Shown here: positions 52,760 through 61,172 of the stretch, piece after piece
How the letters are laid out: every line of letters begins with the position of its first letter
Numbering within the stretch: position 1 is the first letter of the stretch
Source of the DNA: CAZIVP01 sp964542915
Lineage (GTDB): Bacteria; Calditrichota; Calditrichia; Calditrichales; Calditrichaceae
Reading direction: 5' to 3'
DNA length: 64,000 nt
Assembly (NCBI GenBank): GCA_964542915.1
Contig: CAZIVP010000010.1
Location: 1-64,000, forward strand
The notes under the pieces: model-generated
Told to the model about the DNA's origin: nothing
The model's input: the letters and a program-made list of their open reading frames with translations, nothing else
Databases searched by the model: none
Translations under genes and position numbers: made by a program

Positions 52760-54114
52760 ATACCAGTAAAATACATTTAACCACCCTGGGCTGCCCCAAG
52801 AATGTGGTGGACTCTGAAAAGATGATGGCGCAATTGGAAGCGCATCAGTTTGAGGTATGTGAGTCGGCGGAGGATGCCGACGTGTTGATCATTAATACAT
52901 GTGGCTTCATTAATGACGCCAAAGAAGAATCCATCCAGGCCATTTTCGAAGCGCTGGAATTGAAAGAAAAAGATCCCGCAAAAAAAGTATTCGTTGCGGG
53001 TTGTCTCACACAACGCTATCGCGATGAAATCCGAAAAGAAATACCGGAAGTGGATGCGGTCTTCGGTACGGAGGATTACCAGACCATTCTAAAAACACTG
53101 GGTACCAAGCACACAGCGGTGGACAACATTCTGCGTATGCGCCGATTTACCACACCCCGGCATTACGCCTATCTTAAAATATCGGAGGGCTGTGATCATA
53201 CCTGTTCGTTCTGCGCCATACCCGGCATTCGCGGCAAACATCGCAGCCGGCCCATAGAAGAATTGGTGGATGAGGCAAAACGTTTGAGAGACGGCGGGGC
53301 GCGTGAATTGATTTTGGTATCCCAGGATTCATCCGCTTACGGACGCGATCTCTACCGACGCCCGGCCACTATGCATCTTCTAGAAGCGCTTCATAAAATT
53401 GAATATCTCCCATGGCTGCGCGTCTTATACTGGTATCCCACAAACTTCCCCAAAGCGGTACTGGATTTAATGCAAGAAGGCAAAATTCTGCCTTACATCG
53501 ATATGCCAATCCAACATATCAGTGAACACATGTTGCGCACCATGCGAAGAGGCGACACGCGTAAATCCATTATGCGCTTATATGATTTGATGCGTACAAA
53601 AATACCCCACATAGCGCTTCGTACCTCCTTAATCCTGGGGCATCCCGGCGAAACGCGAGAAGATTTCAGGGAACTCCTGGAATTTATCAAAGAGATTCAA
53701 TTTGACCGCCTGGGCACCTTTACTTATTCCGATGAAGAGGGTACGGCTTCCTACCGCTTGCCGCATAAGATAGATGAGGGCGTCGCAAGGGAACGTCAGG
53801 AACAAATCATGGAAACGCAACGTGGAATATCGTTGAAACGAAATCAACAATTGGTTGGAAGCACTTTACAAGTGATTATAGATGAATACGATTGCGAAAA
53901 CGATTATTATGTGGCGCGTACATACCGTGATGCGCCTGAAATCGATAATGAAGTATTGATTAAAAATGTAACCAACGATCACATGAATATCGGCGAATTT
54001 CACCATGTAAAAATTGAATCGGCAAGTGAATATGAATTATACGCACACATGGTTTTGAAGACAAAGTCCGTAATGGAGTCTCAAAATACGTTAATCGCCG
54101 GTACAAAACCATAG
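52756..54114 (+). CDS. rimO: Ribosomal protein S12 methylthiotransferase RimO
   Basis: The 452-residue radical SAM enzyme methylthiolates an aspartate of S12. It has the N-terminal MTTase cluster cysteines (C13 in TTLGCPKN, NTCGF, AGCLTQR), the radical SAM C146-x3-C150-x2-C153 motif (CDHTCSFC) and a C-terminal TRAM domain. RimO rather than MiaB is supported by the LGCPKN N-terminal signature. It overlaps ftsY by 4 bases. Confidence 0.92.
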   Translation: MNTSKIHLTTLGCPKNVVDSEKMMAQLEAHQFEVCESAEDADVLIINTCGFINDAKEESIQAIFEALELKEKDPAKKVFVAGCLTQRYRDEIRKEIPEVDAVFGTEDYQTILKTLGTKHTAVDNILRMRRFTTPRHYAYLKISEGCDHTCSFCAIPGIRGKHRSRPIEELVDEAKRLRDGGARELILVSQDSSAYGRDLYRRPATMHLLEALHKIEYLPWLRVLYWYPTNFPKAVLDLMQEGKILPYIDMPIQHISEHMLRTMRRGDTRKSIMRLYDLMRTKIPHIALRTSLILGHPGETREDFRELLEFIKEIQFDRLGTFTYSDEEGTASYRLPHKIDEGVARERQEQIMETQRGISLKRNQQLVGSTLQVIIDEYDCENDYYVARTYRDAPEIDNEVLIKNVTNDHMNIGEFHHVKIESASEYELYAHMVLKTKSVMESQNTLIAGTKP

Positions 54115-54226
54115 CGAATTTGAACGGGAGACGAACTTTTCGTTCTAAGTTTAAAGCTTGCGTATGATCTGAAATCCATTAATTTTCCGCTATAGATAAC
54201 CTATTAAACGAATCGAGGCATCATTC

Positions 54227-55513
54227 ATGAAACGTTTAATCATTACTGTTCAACTCTTTATAATGATGTTGGGGGCAGCTACAAACGTGCAAGCCCAATA
54301 TTATGAGGGATCGAAGTATAGCGGCGTCGGCATTCCCTTTTTTGAGGTGGTGTTACACCGTCAATTTGCCGACGACCTGACCCGCAATCGATTAAGGATT
54401 ATGGCGCAGTTCCTCTACGACGATTTAACGTTCGTAAAAAGTGATACGAGTGGCTATGAATCCGAGTTTGAATTTTTAATCGGCATTTATGATGAAAACG
54501 ACGATGTTATTCTCAGCCGTACGATTAACCGAAACGTTCATGTAAATGATTATGAAAAAACCAACAGCAGGGAAGACAAATATATTCTAACAAACAATGT
54601 TGTGGTGGAAGCAGGCAAATACCAGATTTTACTGAAAGCTACAGACTTAAATACCAATAAAACAGCCCAGCGCAAAGTAAAAGTTAATGTACCCAACTAC
54701 AGTGAAAAGCCGTTGATTGTAGGTGATATACTCTTTCTAAAAGATGTTGTGAAAGACTCCGCCGGTAAAATTGTCGATTATACCCCGAGTATGGGCAATA
54801 ATTTCAGTACGCGTAAGGGCCGCTTTTATATCTATTTTGATTTATACAGCCAGAATGTGCCACGTAATACCGAAATACAATATAAGTTGGAAAATCAGGA
54901 AAGCGGGGTGGAACTGGATTCGCTCATTGAACGGAGAGTGGAAGACAACATTACGCGTCATTTTTTTAAAATCCAAAAAGGCCGGTTTAAGAAAAGTCAA
55001 TATGAACTGACCGTTAAAGTAAAAGCGGATGGATATGAAACGGAACGCAAAGAATCGTTCTCCTTTTACTGGTCCGATGTTCCCACATCGATTGCGGATA
55101 TCGATCTCGCACTGCGCCAGATGATGTATATTTTAAACCCGGATTCCGCGGATAAATACGAAGACGCTTCCCTGGAAAAAAAGCAGGCTTTTTTTAAGCG
55201 TTTCTGGAAAAAACGTGATCCCGATCCGTCCACCGAAAAGAATGAATTAAAGGATGAATATTTCAGACGGGTGAACTATGCCAATCGCCACTATTCTTCA
55301 TTCAATCAGGATGGCTGGCTCACCGACCGCGGCCGTATCTTAATTAAATTCGGTTTTCCCGACGACATCGAACGGCACCCCTTTGAACTGGGAACACGTC
55401 CCTATGAAATTTGGCGATATTACGCGTTGAAGAAAACGTTCCTGTTCGAAGATCGCACCGGTTTTGGCGATTACCGGCTACATCCGGCGTATCTTGATGT
55501 AGAATTCCAGTAA
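54227..55513 (+). CDS. GWxTD-domain exported protein
   Basis: The 428-residue protein has a signal peptide (about 1-24) and beta-rich N-terminal domains. It ends with a GWxTD domain, where DGWLTDRGRILIKFGFPDD near 361-379 contains the naming motif. The family is widespread in Calditrichota, Ignavibacteriota and Acidobacteriota, and its role is unknown, probably periplasmic. No obvious operon partner; 113 bases separate it from rimO. Confidence 0.82.
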   Translation: MKRLIITVQLFIMMLGAATNVQAQYYEGSKYSGVGIPFFEVVLHRQFADDLTRNRLRIMAQFLYDDLTFVKSDTSGYESEFEFLIGIYDENDDVILSRTINRNVHVNDYEKTNSREDKYILTNNVVVEAGKYQILLKATDLNTNKTAQRKVKVNVPNYSEKPLIVGDILFLKDVVKDSAGKIVDYTPSMGNNFSTRKGRFYIYFDLYSQNVPRNTEIQYKLENQESGVELDSLIERRVEDNITRHFFKIQKGRFKKSQYELTVKVKADGYETERKESFSFYWSDVPTSIADIDLALRQMMYILNPDSADKYEDASLEKKQAFFKRFWKKRDPDPSTEKNELKDEYFRRVNYANRHYSSFNQDGWLTDRGRILIKFGFPDDIERHPFELGTRPYEIWRYYALKKTFLFEDRTGFGDYRLHPAYLDVEFQ

Positions 55514-55616
55514 GTGGATATACATTCGTTCATGATCAAAGAGAGGCGCTCGGCGATTGTATTTGGGGGGAAGATGTGTTTAGAAACGAATTGAAGTTGT
55601 GTGGTAAACGTCTATT

Positions 55617-55660
55617 AAAAAGCGGGCCCTCTAAATGTATTTCAGAAGGCCGGCTTTTGT
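55617..55660 (-). terminator. Possible terminator of rpmB
   Basis: Arms aaaagc...gggcc and ggcc...gctttt (about 55618-55627 and 55648-55659) pair with a small internal loop and end in a T-run on the minus strand, directly after the L28 gene. Confidence 0.55.
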
Positions 55661-55836
55661 ATTTTATTCGCCTGAATGCAACTGGTACAGACACGCATCC
55701 GTTTTGGGCCCCGGGGCGTTTGAACACGAATCTTTTGTAAATTAGGCATAAAACGGCGTTTGGTTTTATTATTGGCATGACTAACGTGGTTGCCTACTAA
55801 TGGTTTTTTACCGCATACTGCGCAAACTTGTGCCAT
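55642..55836 (-). CDS. rpmB: Ribosomal protein L28
   Basis: The 64-residue 50S protein begins MAQVCAVCGKKPLVGN and has the SHANNKTKRRF segment. Four cysteines remain (two in CAVC, one pair near the C-terminus, CTSC), so this is the zinc-binding (C+) form. GAGGAGA lies upstream of ATG 55836; the longer frame upstream adds non-conserved residues only. Confidence 0.93.
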   Translation of the reverse strand: MAQVCAVCGKKPLVGNHVSHANNKTKRRFMPNLQKIRVQTPRGPKRMRVCTSCIQANKIQKPAF

Positions 55837-56097
55837 CGTTGTGTTTCTCCTCATTTTCAATTAATAAAACCTTTAATATAATTTTAATTGTTACCCGATG
55901 CAAGTTGTTTGCTCTGTTCACTCGGGAAATAAAACCGGGTTAATGTTTTAAGAAAACATTTTTGATAGCCGAGGTTTCTTTTTTTATAACAGCCGTAATT
56001 TTTACTTGTTGAAGCAGTGATCTCGTCCTAATTTGAGAGCATTATTTAAAAGAAAGCAGCGCAATTTAATGCATTCTTGACGATAAGGAGGTTCACC

Positions 56098-56958
56098 ATG
56101 AGATATAAGAGCCAACCGATAGCTGTATTGATACTAAGCCTATTCCTGTTATCTATAATCGCCTACTGGGGGTGTGAAAGCTCCGGTACCGATCCCGATG
56201 ACGGAGCGCAAGGCAATCTGCTTATTGAGATTACCGATGATCCGCTGCCGCTTTCGATCATTTCCCGGACTAACGTAACCATAGGTAAGATTGAATTGCG
56301 CAGAGACAGTACGAACGGGCAAACTCCGTTTATTACAATCAGCGAAGATGAAAAGACCTATAATCTTCTCGAACTGCGTAACGGTGTTACGGAAATCCTG
56401 GCGGATGTTGAAATACCTGCCGGCGCATATGACTTAATACGATTGTATGTCAGTGAAGCCGAAGTTCAACTTCAGAGTGGACAAACGTTCAATTTATCAG
56501 TACCGAGCGGCGCGCAGAGCGGCGTTAAACTATTTGTTAATCCTGCCATCGAAGTGTTTGAGGGCTTAACTGCGGAGTTACTTCTCGATTTTGATTTAAG
56601 CCGCTCTTTTGTTGCGCTTGGAAATCCGTTTCTTCCGGGCGGTTTGCGCGGTTTTAAATTCAGGCCGGTGATCCGTGCCATTAATATTGCGACCGCAGGT
56701 CGTATTATAGGGACGGTCAGAGATACCGCTTCCAATGCGTTAAGTTTTGCCGAAGTATGGGCGGAGCAGGATTCGGTTATATCGACCACATTCACCAATC
56801 CAAATGGCGGATATGCCTTATTGGGATTAAAAGAGGGTCATTATTCTCTATTTGCAACAAAATCCAATTATGATACCGCCAAGGTGGAAAGCGTTAAAGT
56901 TATCGCAGGAAACCGAACGACGGTTGATTTTGATTTAAAGCCTCTGTCAAATGATTAA
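56098..56958 (+). CDS. DUF4382 lipoprotein with carboxypeptidase-regulatory-like domain
   Basis: The 286-residue protein has a hydrophobic signal (about 6-24) ending in a likely lipobox cysteine (AYWGC). A DUF4382 domain follows (about 35-190, GNLLIEITDDPLP start), then a CarboxypepD-reg-like beta-sandwich (about 200-285, GRIIGTVRD and YALLGLKEG). AGGAGG sets the start; the frame extends seven codons further. It is probably a surface or periplasmic lipoprotein of unknown function. Confidence 0.75.
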   Translation: MRYKSQPIAVLILSLFLLSIIAYWGCESSGTDPDDGAQGNLLIEITDDPLPLSIISRTNVTIGKIELRRDSTNGQTPFITISEDEKTYNLLELRNGVTEILADVEIPAGAYDLIRLYVSEAEVQLQSGQTFNLSVPSGAQSGVKLFVNPAIEVFEGLTAELLLDFDLSRSFVALGNPFLPGGLRGFKFRPVIRAINIATAGRIIGTVRDTASNALSFAEVWAEQDSVISTTFTNPNGGYALLGLKEGHYSLFATKSNYDTAKVESVKVIAGNRTTVDFDLKPLSND

Positions 56959-57597
56959 GGCTTGGTGATCCACGTTAAAATGAGTATTTTCTTGGTGTAA
57001 GCACATCTGATGAGTATTTGCTAATCGGATGGTTTTTGATCTGCCGACTTTTTTATAAACAGCCATGAGCAGTTAATCCGAATAAAACCGACAATGACTA
57101 TATTGAAACGAGCAGGCATCAAAGCATGGCTTTGTAAGCATCAAAAAATGTCGTAACATACGTTTTTTAAATTCAAATTAAACATCGTATTAACCGGTAC
57201 TGCAATCGCATCATGCCGTTATAATCACAGAGCATCAAAATAAAGATCGTTGCGTTTAAACCCGTTTAGAAAGAGGCCATGTAGTACGTAAATTTAGGGC
57301 AGAATATCCGGTTGCTTATTTTCATTGGTTTATAAGGGTTAAGCATTTATTACACAATGAGTTTTAACTGAATAGATAAGGTATCCCATTTGCAAACGGT
57401 TACTTAGATATTATTCGTAAATGATTGAAAATTTGTTTAGTTATTGATTATACTATAATCTTATTTATATCAAATATAATGCAATTATGTGATTTTTTAA
57501 AAGTTATAGTTGACAAAAGTTATTTTTTTTGTTATATAAAAAGCGATTGATATACTAATTAAATATAATTTGAATGAACAGAAAAAGGAGAGATATA
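56959..57597. other. AT-rich intergenic region
   Basis: These 640 bases are strongly AT-rich and carry no supported gene. Only the promoter of the H1-like gene (57510-57538) is recognisable; the rest shows short poly-A/T runs and no repeat or hairpin of note. Confidence 0.55.
57510..57538 (+). promoter_or_regulatory. Near-consensus promoter of the H1-like gene
   Basis: TTGACA (57510-57515), a 17-base spacer with a T8 run and TATATA (57533-57538) lie 59 bases before the start codon, which has AGGAGAG as ribosome-binding site. It is among the best sigma70 matches in the window. Confidence 0.82.
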
Positions 57598-58197
57598 ATG
57601 GCTGAACAAACACGTATACGTTTTAATCCGGATACGGGCGAATTTGAAATTGAAGGCTCTGAAAAATTTGTACAAGAACAGGTGCGTAAACTCCCGGAGA
57701 TAATGGAATCTCTTAAAAAAGGTAAATCGTTAGCGAAAGAAACGACAAAAAAAGCGGAAGCGCCTGCCAAGAAGACAACAACAAAGGCATCCCAAAAACC
57801 GGCTGCCAAAACAAAGGCGCCCAAGAAAGCCCCTAAAGAAGCCAAAGCGAAACCTGCAGCCTCAAGAGGCCGTGCCAAGGCGGAAATATCAGCAGAAGTG
57901 GCTGAAAAATTTCAAAATTGGTATAATGAATTTCCCAAAAAACTAACCCAAAATGATAAATTACTAATAGCAGGTTTCTTTATACAGAGCACGGAGCATA
58001 ATCGTCCTTTTTACACTGCAGAAGCCAATGCACTTTTACGCAATCAGGGTATTAAAATCACCAATGCCGCCAATAGCCTCCAGCAATTGGAAAAGCTTGG
58101 ACGGGTCGAATTGACTAAAAAAGAAGGGCGTTGGTCTTACTTTAAAGTAAACGACACCGGAAAAGAATATTTGTCCAAATTGATGAAGAAAAAATAG
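57598..58197 (+). CDS. Histone-H1-like Lys/Ala-rich protein with C-terminal winged helix
   Basis: The 199-residue basic protein has three parts. Residues 1-45 form a small domain (RIRFNPDTGEFEIEGSEKF). Residues about 46-100 are a low-complexity Lys/Ala/Pro-rich linker with KKAPKEAKAK-like runs, like histone H1 tails. Residues about 110-199 look like a winged-helix domain with NSLQQLEKLGRVE and a basic end. ATG 57598 has the ribosome-binding site; an upstream in-frame start is less likely. A nucleoid-associated or DNA-compacting role is plausible but unproven. The strong promoter and a following terminator suggest abundant, monocistronic expression. Confidence 0.7.
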   Translation: MAEQTRIRFNPDTGEFEIEGSEKFVQEQVRKLPEIMESLKKGKSLAKETTKKAEAPAKKTTTKASQKPAAKTKAPKKAPKEAKAKPAASRGRAKAEISAEVAEKFQNWYNEFPKKLTQNDKLLIAGFFIQSTEHNRPFYTAEANALLRNQGIKITNAANSLQQLEKLGRVELTKKEGRWSYFKVNDTGKEYLSKLMKKK

Positions 58198-58234
58198 GCG
58201 TTTTGGAGATTAGGCACGGCTATTCAATTATATG

Positions 58235-58274
58235 AAAGGGTGTTTGGAATCATTAAATCCAAACACCCTTTTTT
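58235..58274 (+). terminator. Strong intrinsic terminator of the H1-like gene
   Basis: Arms 58235-58248 and 58258-58271 form a 14-bp stem (aaagggtgtttgga paired with its complement), followed by a T-run. Confidence 0.9.
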
Positions 58275-58426
58275 GTTGGTTACAGAGTATAGTTAAAAAT
58301 TGGGATATCATTTTAAACCACCAAATTGAATACGTTTATGTAAACGTACTCAATAACAAGCAATCACTTTTTCTTTAAAATGAAATAGAATACATTGTTA
58401 AACAGAACATCGGAGATTAATATAGC

Positions 58427-59464
58427 ATGAAAGCGATTCGGATTCATGAACATGGAGACCGAACCAAAATAACGATTGATGAGATAACCAAACCGAAACC
58501 GAATGATGATGAAGTGTTGGTTAAAATAAAATCCACCGCTCTGAATCATCTCGATTTGTTTGTACGTGAAGGCATTCCCGGTGTGCCGTTACCTATCATT
58601 TTGGGCAGCGATGGCGCCGGGGTCGTGTCGGAAACAGGTGTCCGCGTGAAGGAGGGCCGAAAGTGGCGGGAAGGCGATGGAGTTATAATTGCGCCCGTCC
58701 GATCCTGCGGTTTATGCTACAACTGTGTATCGGGTCATGATAATTTATGCCGCGATTTTCAAATTCCGGGTGAACATTTCGACGGTACCCAGGCAGAATT
58801 TGTTGCGGTTCCGCAACGATATTTGTTACGAAAGCCGAATCGGTTAAACTGGGAAGAGGCGGCCGCCCTTCCTTTGGTTACGATGACCGCGTACCATATG
58901 TTGATTCGTAAAGTCCGTATAATACCAGGCGATTGGATTCTCATCTACGGCGCATCCAGCGGCGTGGGGGGTATGGCGATTCAAATCGCTCGACAACTCG
59001 GAGCGCGTATTATTACGACAGCAGGAAACGAATCAAAAGCAAGAGCAGCCGAAAAACTCGGCGCCGAATACGTTATTCGCTATGACAAGGATAAAGTTGG
59101 TCAAACCGCAAAAGCAATTACACAGGGCGCTGGCGTGGATGTCGTTTTGGAACACACCGGTGCGGAAACATGGTACGAATCGCTTCGCGCCCTCAAAAAA
59201 GGTGGAACCATCGTAACATGCGGCGCAACAACGGGACCGAAAGTGACGATCGATTTACGGGCGCTCTTTATTAAACATCAGCGCTTGATCGGCTCAACCA
59301 TGGGTACTTTGCAGGATTTGCATGAAATCGTTCAATGGGTGGAACAAAATCGGCTAAGCCCCTATGTTGATACTGTTTTCGACTTTAAAGATATAAAAGA
59401 AGCGCACGAATGGCTGGAAAGCGGTCAACAATTCGGTAAGGTCGTCGTACGCTTTAATGACTGA
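58427..59464 (+). CDS. Zinc-dependent alcohol dehydrogenase / quinone reductase family (MDR)
   Basis: The 345-residue protein is a medium-chain dehydrogenase/reductase. It has the catalytic-domain NHLDLFVREG segment, the structural-zinc cysteine set CGLCYNC...C (about 92, 95, 98, 106) and the NAD(P)-binding motif GASSGVGGMAIQIA near 177-190. The cysteine set favours alcohol dehydrogenase over zinc-free quinone reductase. Substrate unknown. No operon partner. Confidence 0.85.
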   Translation: MKAIRIHEHGDRTKITIDEITKPKPNDDEVLVKIKSTALNHLDLFVREGIPGVPLPIILGSDGAGVVSETGVRVKEGRKWREGDGVIIAPVRSCGLCYNCVSGHDNLCRDFQIPGEHFDGTQAEFVAVPQRYLLRKPNRLNWEEAAALPLVTMTAYHMLIRKVRIIPGDWILIYGASSGVGGMAIQIARQLGARIITTAGNESKARAAEKLGAEYVIRYDKDKVGQTAKAITQGAGVDVVLEHTGAETWYESLRALKKGGTIVTCGATTGPKVTIDLRALFIKHQRLIGSTMGTLQDLHEIVQWVEQNRLSPYVDTVFDFKDIKEAHEWLESGQQFGKVVVRFND

Positions 59465-59642
59465 AAGGTCGTTCTTCCTTCGAATAAGACATTCATCAAT
59501 TTGCTTTCCGCTCCCCGGTCGTCTTCATCTGTATATCTACAAAAGCGCGCTTCCAGGATAGCTTAAGCGTTACCCTTTTATGCCCGTAAAATACTTATCC
59601 ATGCAGGAAACAAAAACAACGCGTGGAGCATGTAAATAATAA

Positions 59643-59671
59643 TTGACATAATGTAAATCATAGTATACATT
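59643..59671 (+). promoter_or_regulatory. Promoter and possible operator of the XRE regulator
   Basis: TTGACA (59643-59648), a 17-base spacer and TACATT (59666-59671). A short inverted repeat ATGTA/TACAT (59651-59655, 59666-59670) lies inside it and could bind the regulator itself (inference). Confidence 0.5.
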
Positions 59672-59698
59672 TGTGCGGATTGAATTTTGGTTGTATTC

Positions 59699-59902
59699 AT
59701 GATAAATAAAGTACGCCACTACCGCTATCTGAACAATGAAATGACGCAGCACCAACTGGCCGAGCAGGTTGGTGTGACACGGCAAACCATTATTGCCATA
59801 GAAAAAGGTTCGTTTAATCCCTCGGTTAGGCTGGCACTCAAATTAGCACGGATTCTCAATACGACGGTTGAAGCGCTTTTCCAAATAGAAAAAGGCGATT
59901 AG
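59699..59902 (+). CDS. Small XRE-family transcriptional regulator
   Basis: The 67-residue protein is almost entirely one helix-turn-helix: MTQHQLAEQVGVTRQTIIAIEKGSFNPSVRLALKLA in the family layout. Such proteins are paired with a small membrane protein in many bacteria; the next gene fits that pattern. The start ATG 59699 has no clear ribosome-binding site. Confidence 0.85.
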   Translation: MINKVRHYRYLNNEMTQHQLAEQVGVTRQTIIAIEKGSFNPSVRLALKLARILNTTVEALFQIEKGD

Positions 59903-59920
59903 TTATTTTGGAGGAAGTAT

Positions 59921-60592
59921 ATGTCAAAAAGTCTTCTGAAAGCCATTTGGCTCTTTGCCGTTGTTATCGCAATCATGATGGCCGGCGGCTTGCCATTGTG
60001 GCTGCTCGCGCCGCTTTTAGTCGTTTTATTGGCGGCACCCCTTATCCGCGAGTTTAGCGGACACAGCGATCTGGACGAACGCCAACGCTATATCAGTCAT
60101 CTCAGCAGTCATATTGCGTTGTATGTTATTATTGGACTCATACTGTTTGTAATGGTTTATGAATCTATTTCTCATCATGAGCCACCGGAGCCCGCCCTGT
60201 TTATGATTCTAATCATTCCATTGGTTATTAAATTCATTATTAGTCTGTTTGAAAACTATGGCGCCACTCGGGCTTCTCAATTGATTGCCGGTTTTTTTGC
60301 AGCGGCATGGATTCTGTTTGTCTTATTATCGCACGGCTTCACTCTGACAATGCTAATAGAAAGTCTGCCGTTTCTGTTGATTTTACTTGTGGTATTACTG
60401 ATACGTAAAAAGCCGTTATGGGCGGGACTGGCTTTAATTGTTCTGGCGGCGGCGCTGACGGTAATTTTCAGAGCCTGGATGCGTTTCGATCTGTATGTGC
60501 GGCTATTAATGTACACGCTCATACCAATACCGTTGATCATCAGTGGTGTGGCGCTGCTTTGGAACACTAAATCCGGAGGCAAAATTACATGA
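59921..60592 (+). CDS. Multi-pass membrane protein paired with the XRE regulator
   Basis: The 223-residue protein has about six transmembrane helices and a cytoplasmic DERQRYISHLSSHIA motif after the second helix. This resembles the DUF2178-like proteins often found downstream of small XRE regulators. GGAGG precedes the ATG, 18 bases after the regulator stop. Function unknown; it may sense an envelope signal. Confidence 0.65.
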   Translation: MSKSLLKAIWLFAVVIAIMMAGGLPLWLLAPLLVVLLAAPLIREFSGHSDLDERQRYISHLSSHIALYVIIGLILFVMVYESISHHEPPEPALFMILIIPLVIKFIISLFENYGATRASQLIAGFFAAAWILFVLLSHGFTLTMLIESLPFLLILLVVLLIRKKPLWAGLALIVLAAALTVIFRAWMRFDLYVRLLMYTLIPIPLIISGVALLWNTKSGGKIT

Positions 60593-61092
60593 AACGATTC
60601 CATTCCCACCGCAAAACCCGGTTTGCCCTCATGGCCATACTCATGGGAATTTTACTATGGATGACGCCTCTGCAAGCCGGCGGAAAACAACACCGTATCA
60701 ATGTATCCCTTATTTTGAGCGGTCATCTGATGTTTGGGGCCGGATATGAGTACCATTTCGATGATCATCATGTGTTGGCCTGTCATTTTTATCCCGCAAT
60801 TATTCCGGGCATTAGCGAATTACCTTTTGCCTTTAGCGCCGGTTATGGATATTACACAGGAGGAGGGCGTTGGAAAGGGCGATTTGGTCTGGAATACACA
60901 ATGATCATCAGTCCACCCGATCCCGAGAAACGCAAAACACTGCCCATGATTTGTTTTTTACCGGGTTTGCAATATTCAATTGCGAAGGCTCATCATATCA
61001 TGAGTCAACTTTATCTGGCGCGGTTTTTAAAAGAAACCCGTGTGCCAATGGCGCCTATTGGAATCGAACTGCGTTTTGGTAAAGGAATTTAA
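60589..61092 (+). CDS. Exported protein, possible small outer-membrane barrel
   Basis: The 167-residue protein has a signal peptide (about 10-32) followed by alternating strands rich in Tyr, Gly and Phe. No family was recognised. ATG overlaps the previous stop, so it is part of the regulator-membrane protein unit. Confidence 0.55.
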   Translation: MKRFHSHRKTRFALMAILMGILLWMTPLQAGGKQHRINVSLILSGHLMFGAGYEYHFDDHHVLACHFYPAIIPGISELPFAFSAGYGYYTGGGRWKGRFGLEYTMIISPPDPEKRKTLPMICFLPGLQYSIAKAHHIMSQLYLARFLKETRVPMAPIGIELRFGKGI

Positions 61093-61118
61093 TTGCGCGG
61101 AATGCTATATTTTAAGGG

Positions 61119-61163
61119 AAAAAAGACCGGATGCGGCTGCCAGTAACAACATCCGGTCTTTCG
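61119..61163. terminator. Bidirectional terminator
   Basis: An 11-bp stem, aaagaccggat (61122-61132) with atccggtcttt (61151-61161), lies between the convergent XRE unit and S9 peptidase gene. It has an A-run on one side and only TTT on the other, so it should work best for the minus-strand peptidase gene. Confidence 0.65.
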
Positions 61164-61172
61164 CAGAGTTTG

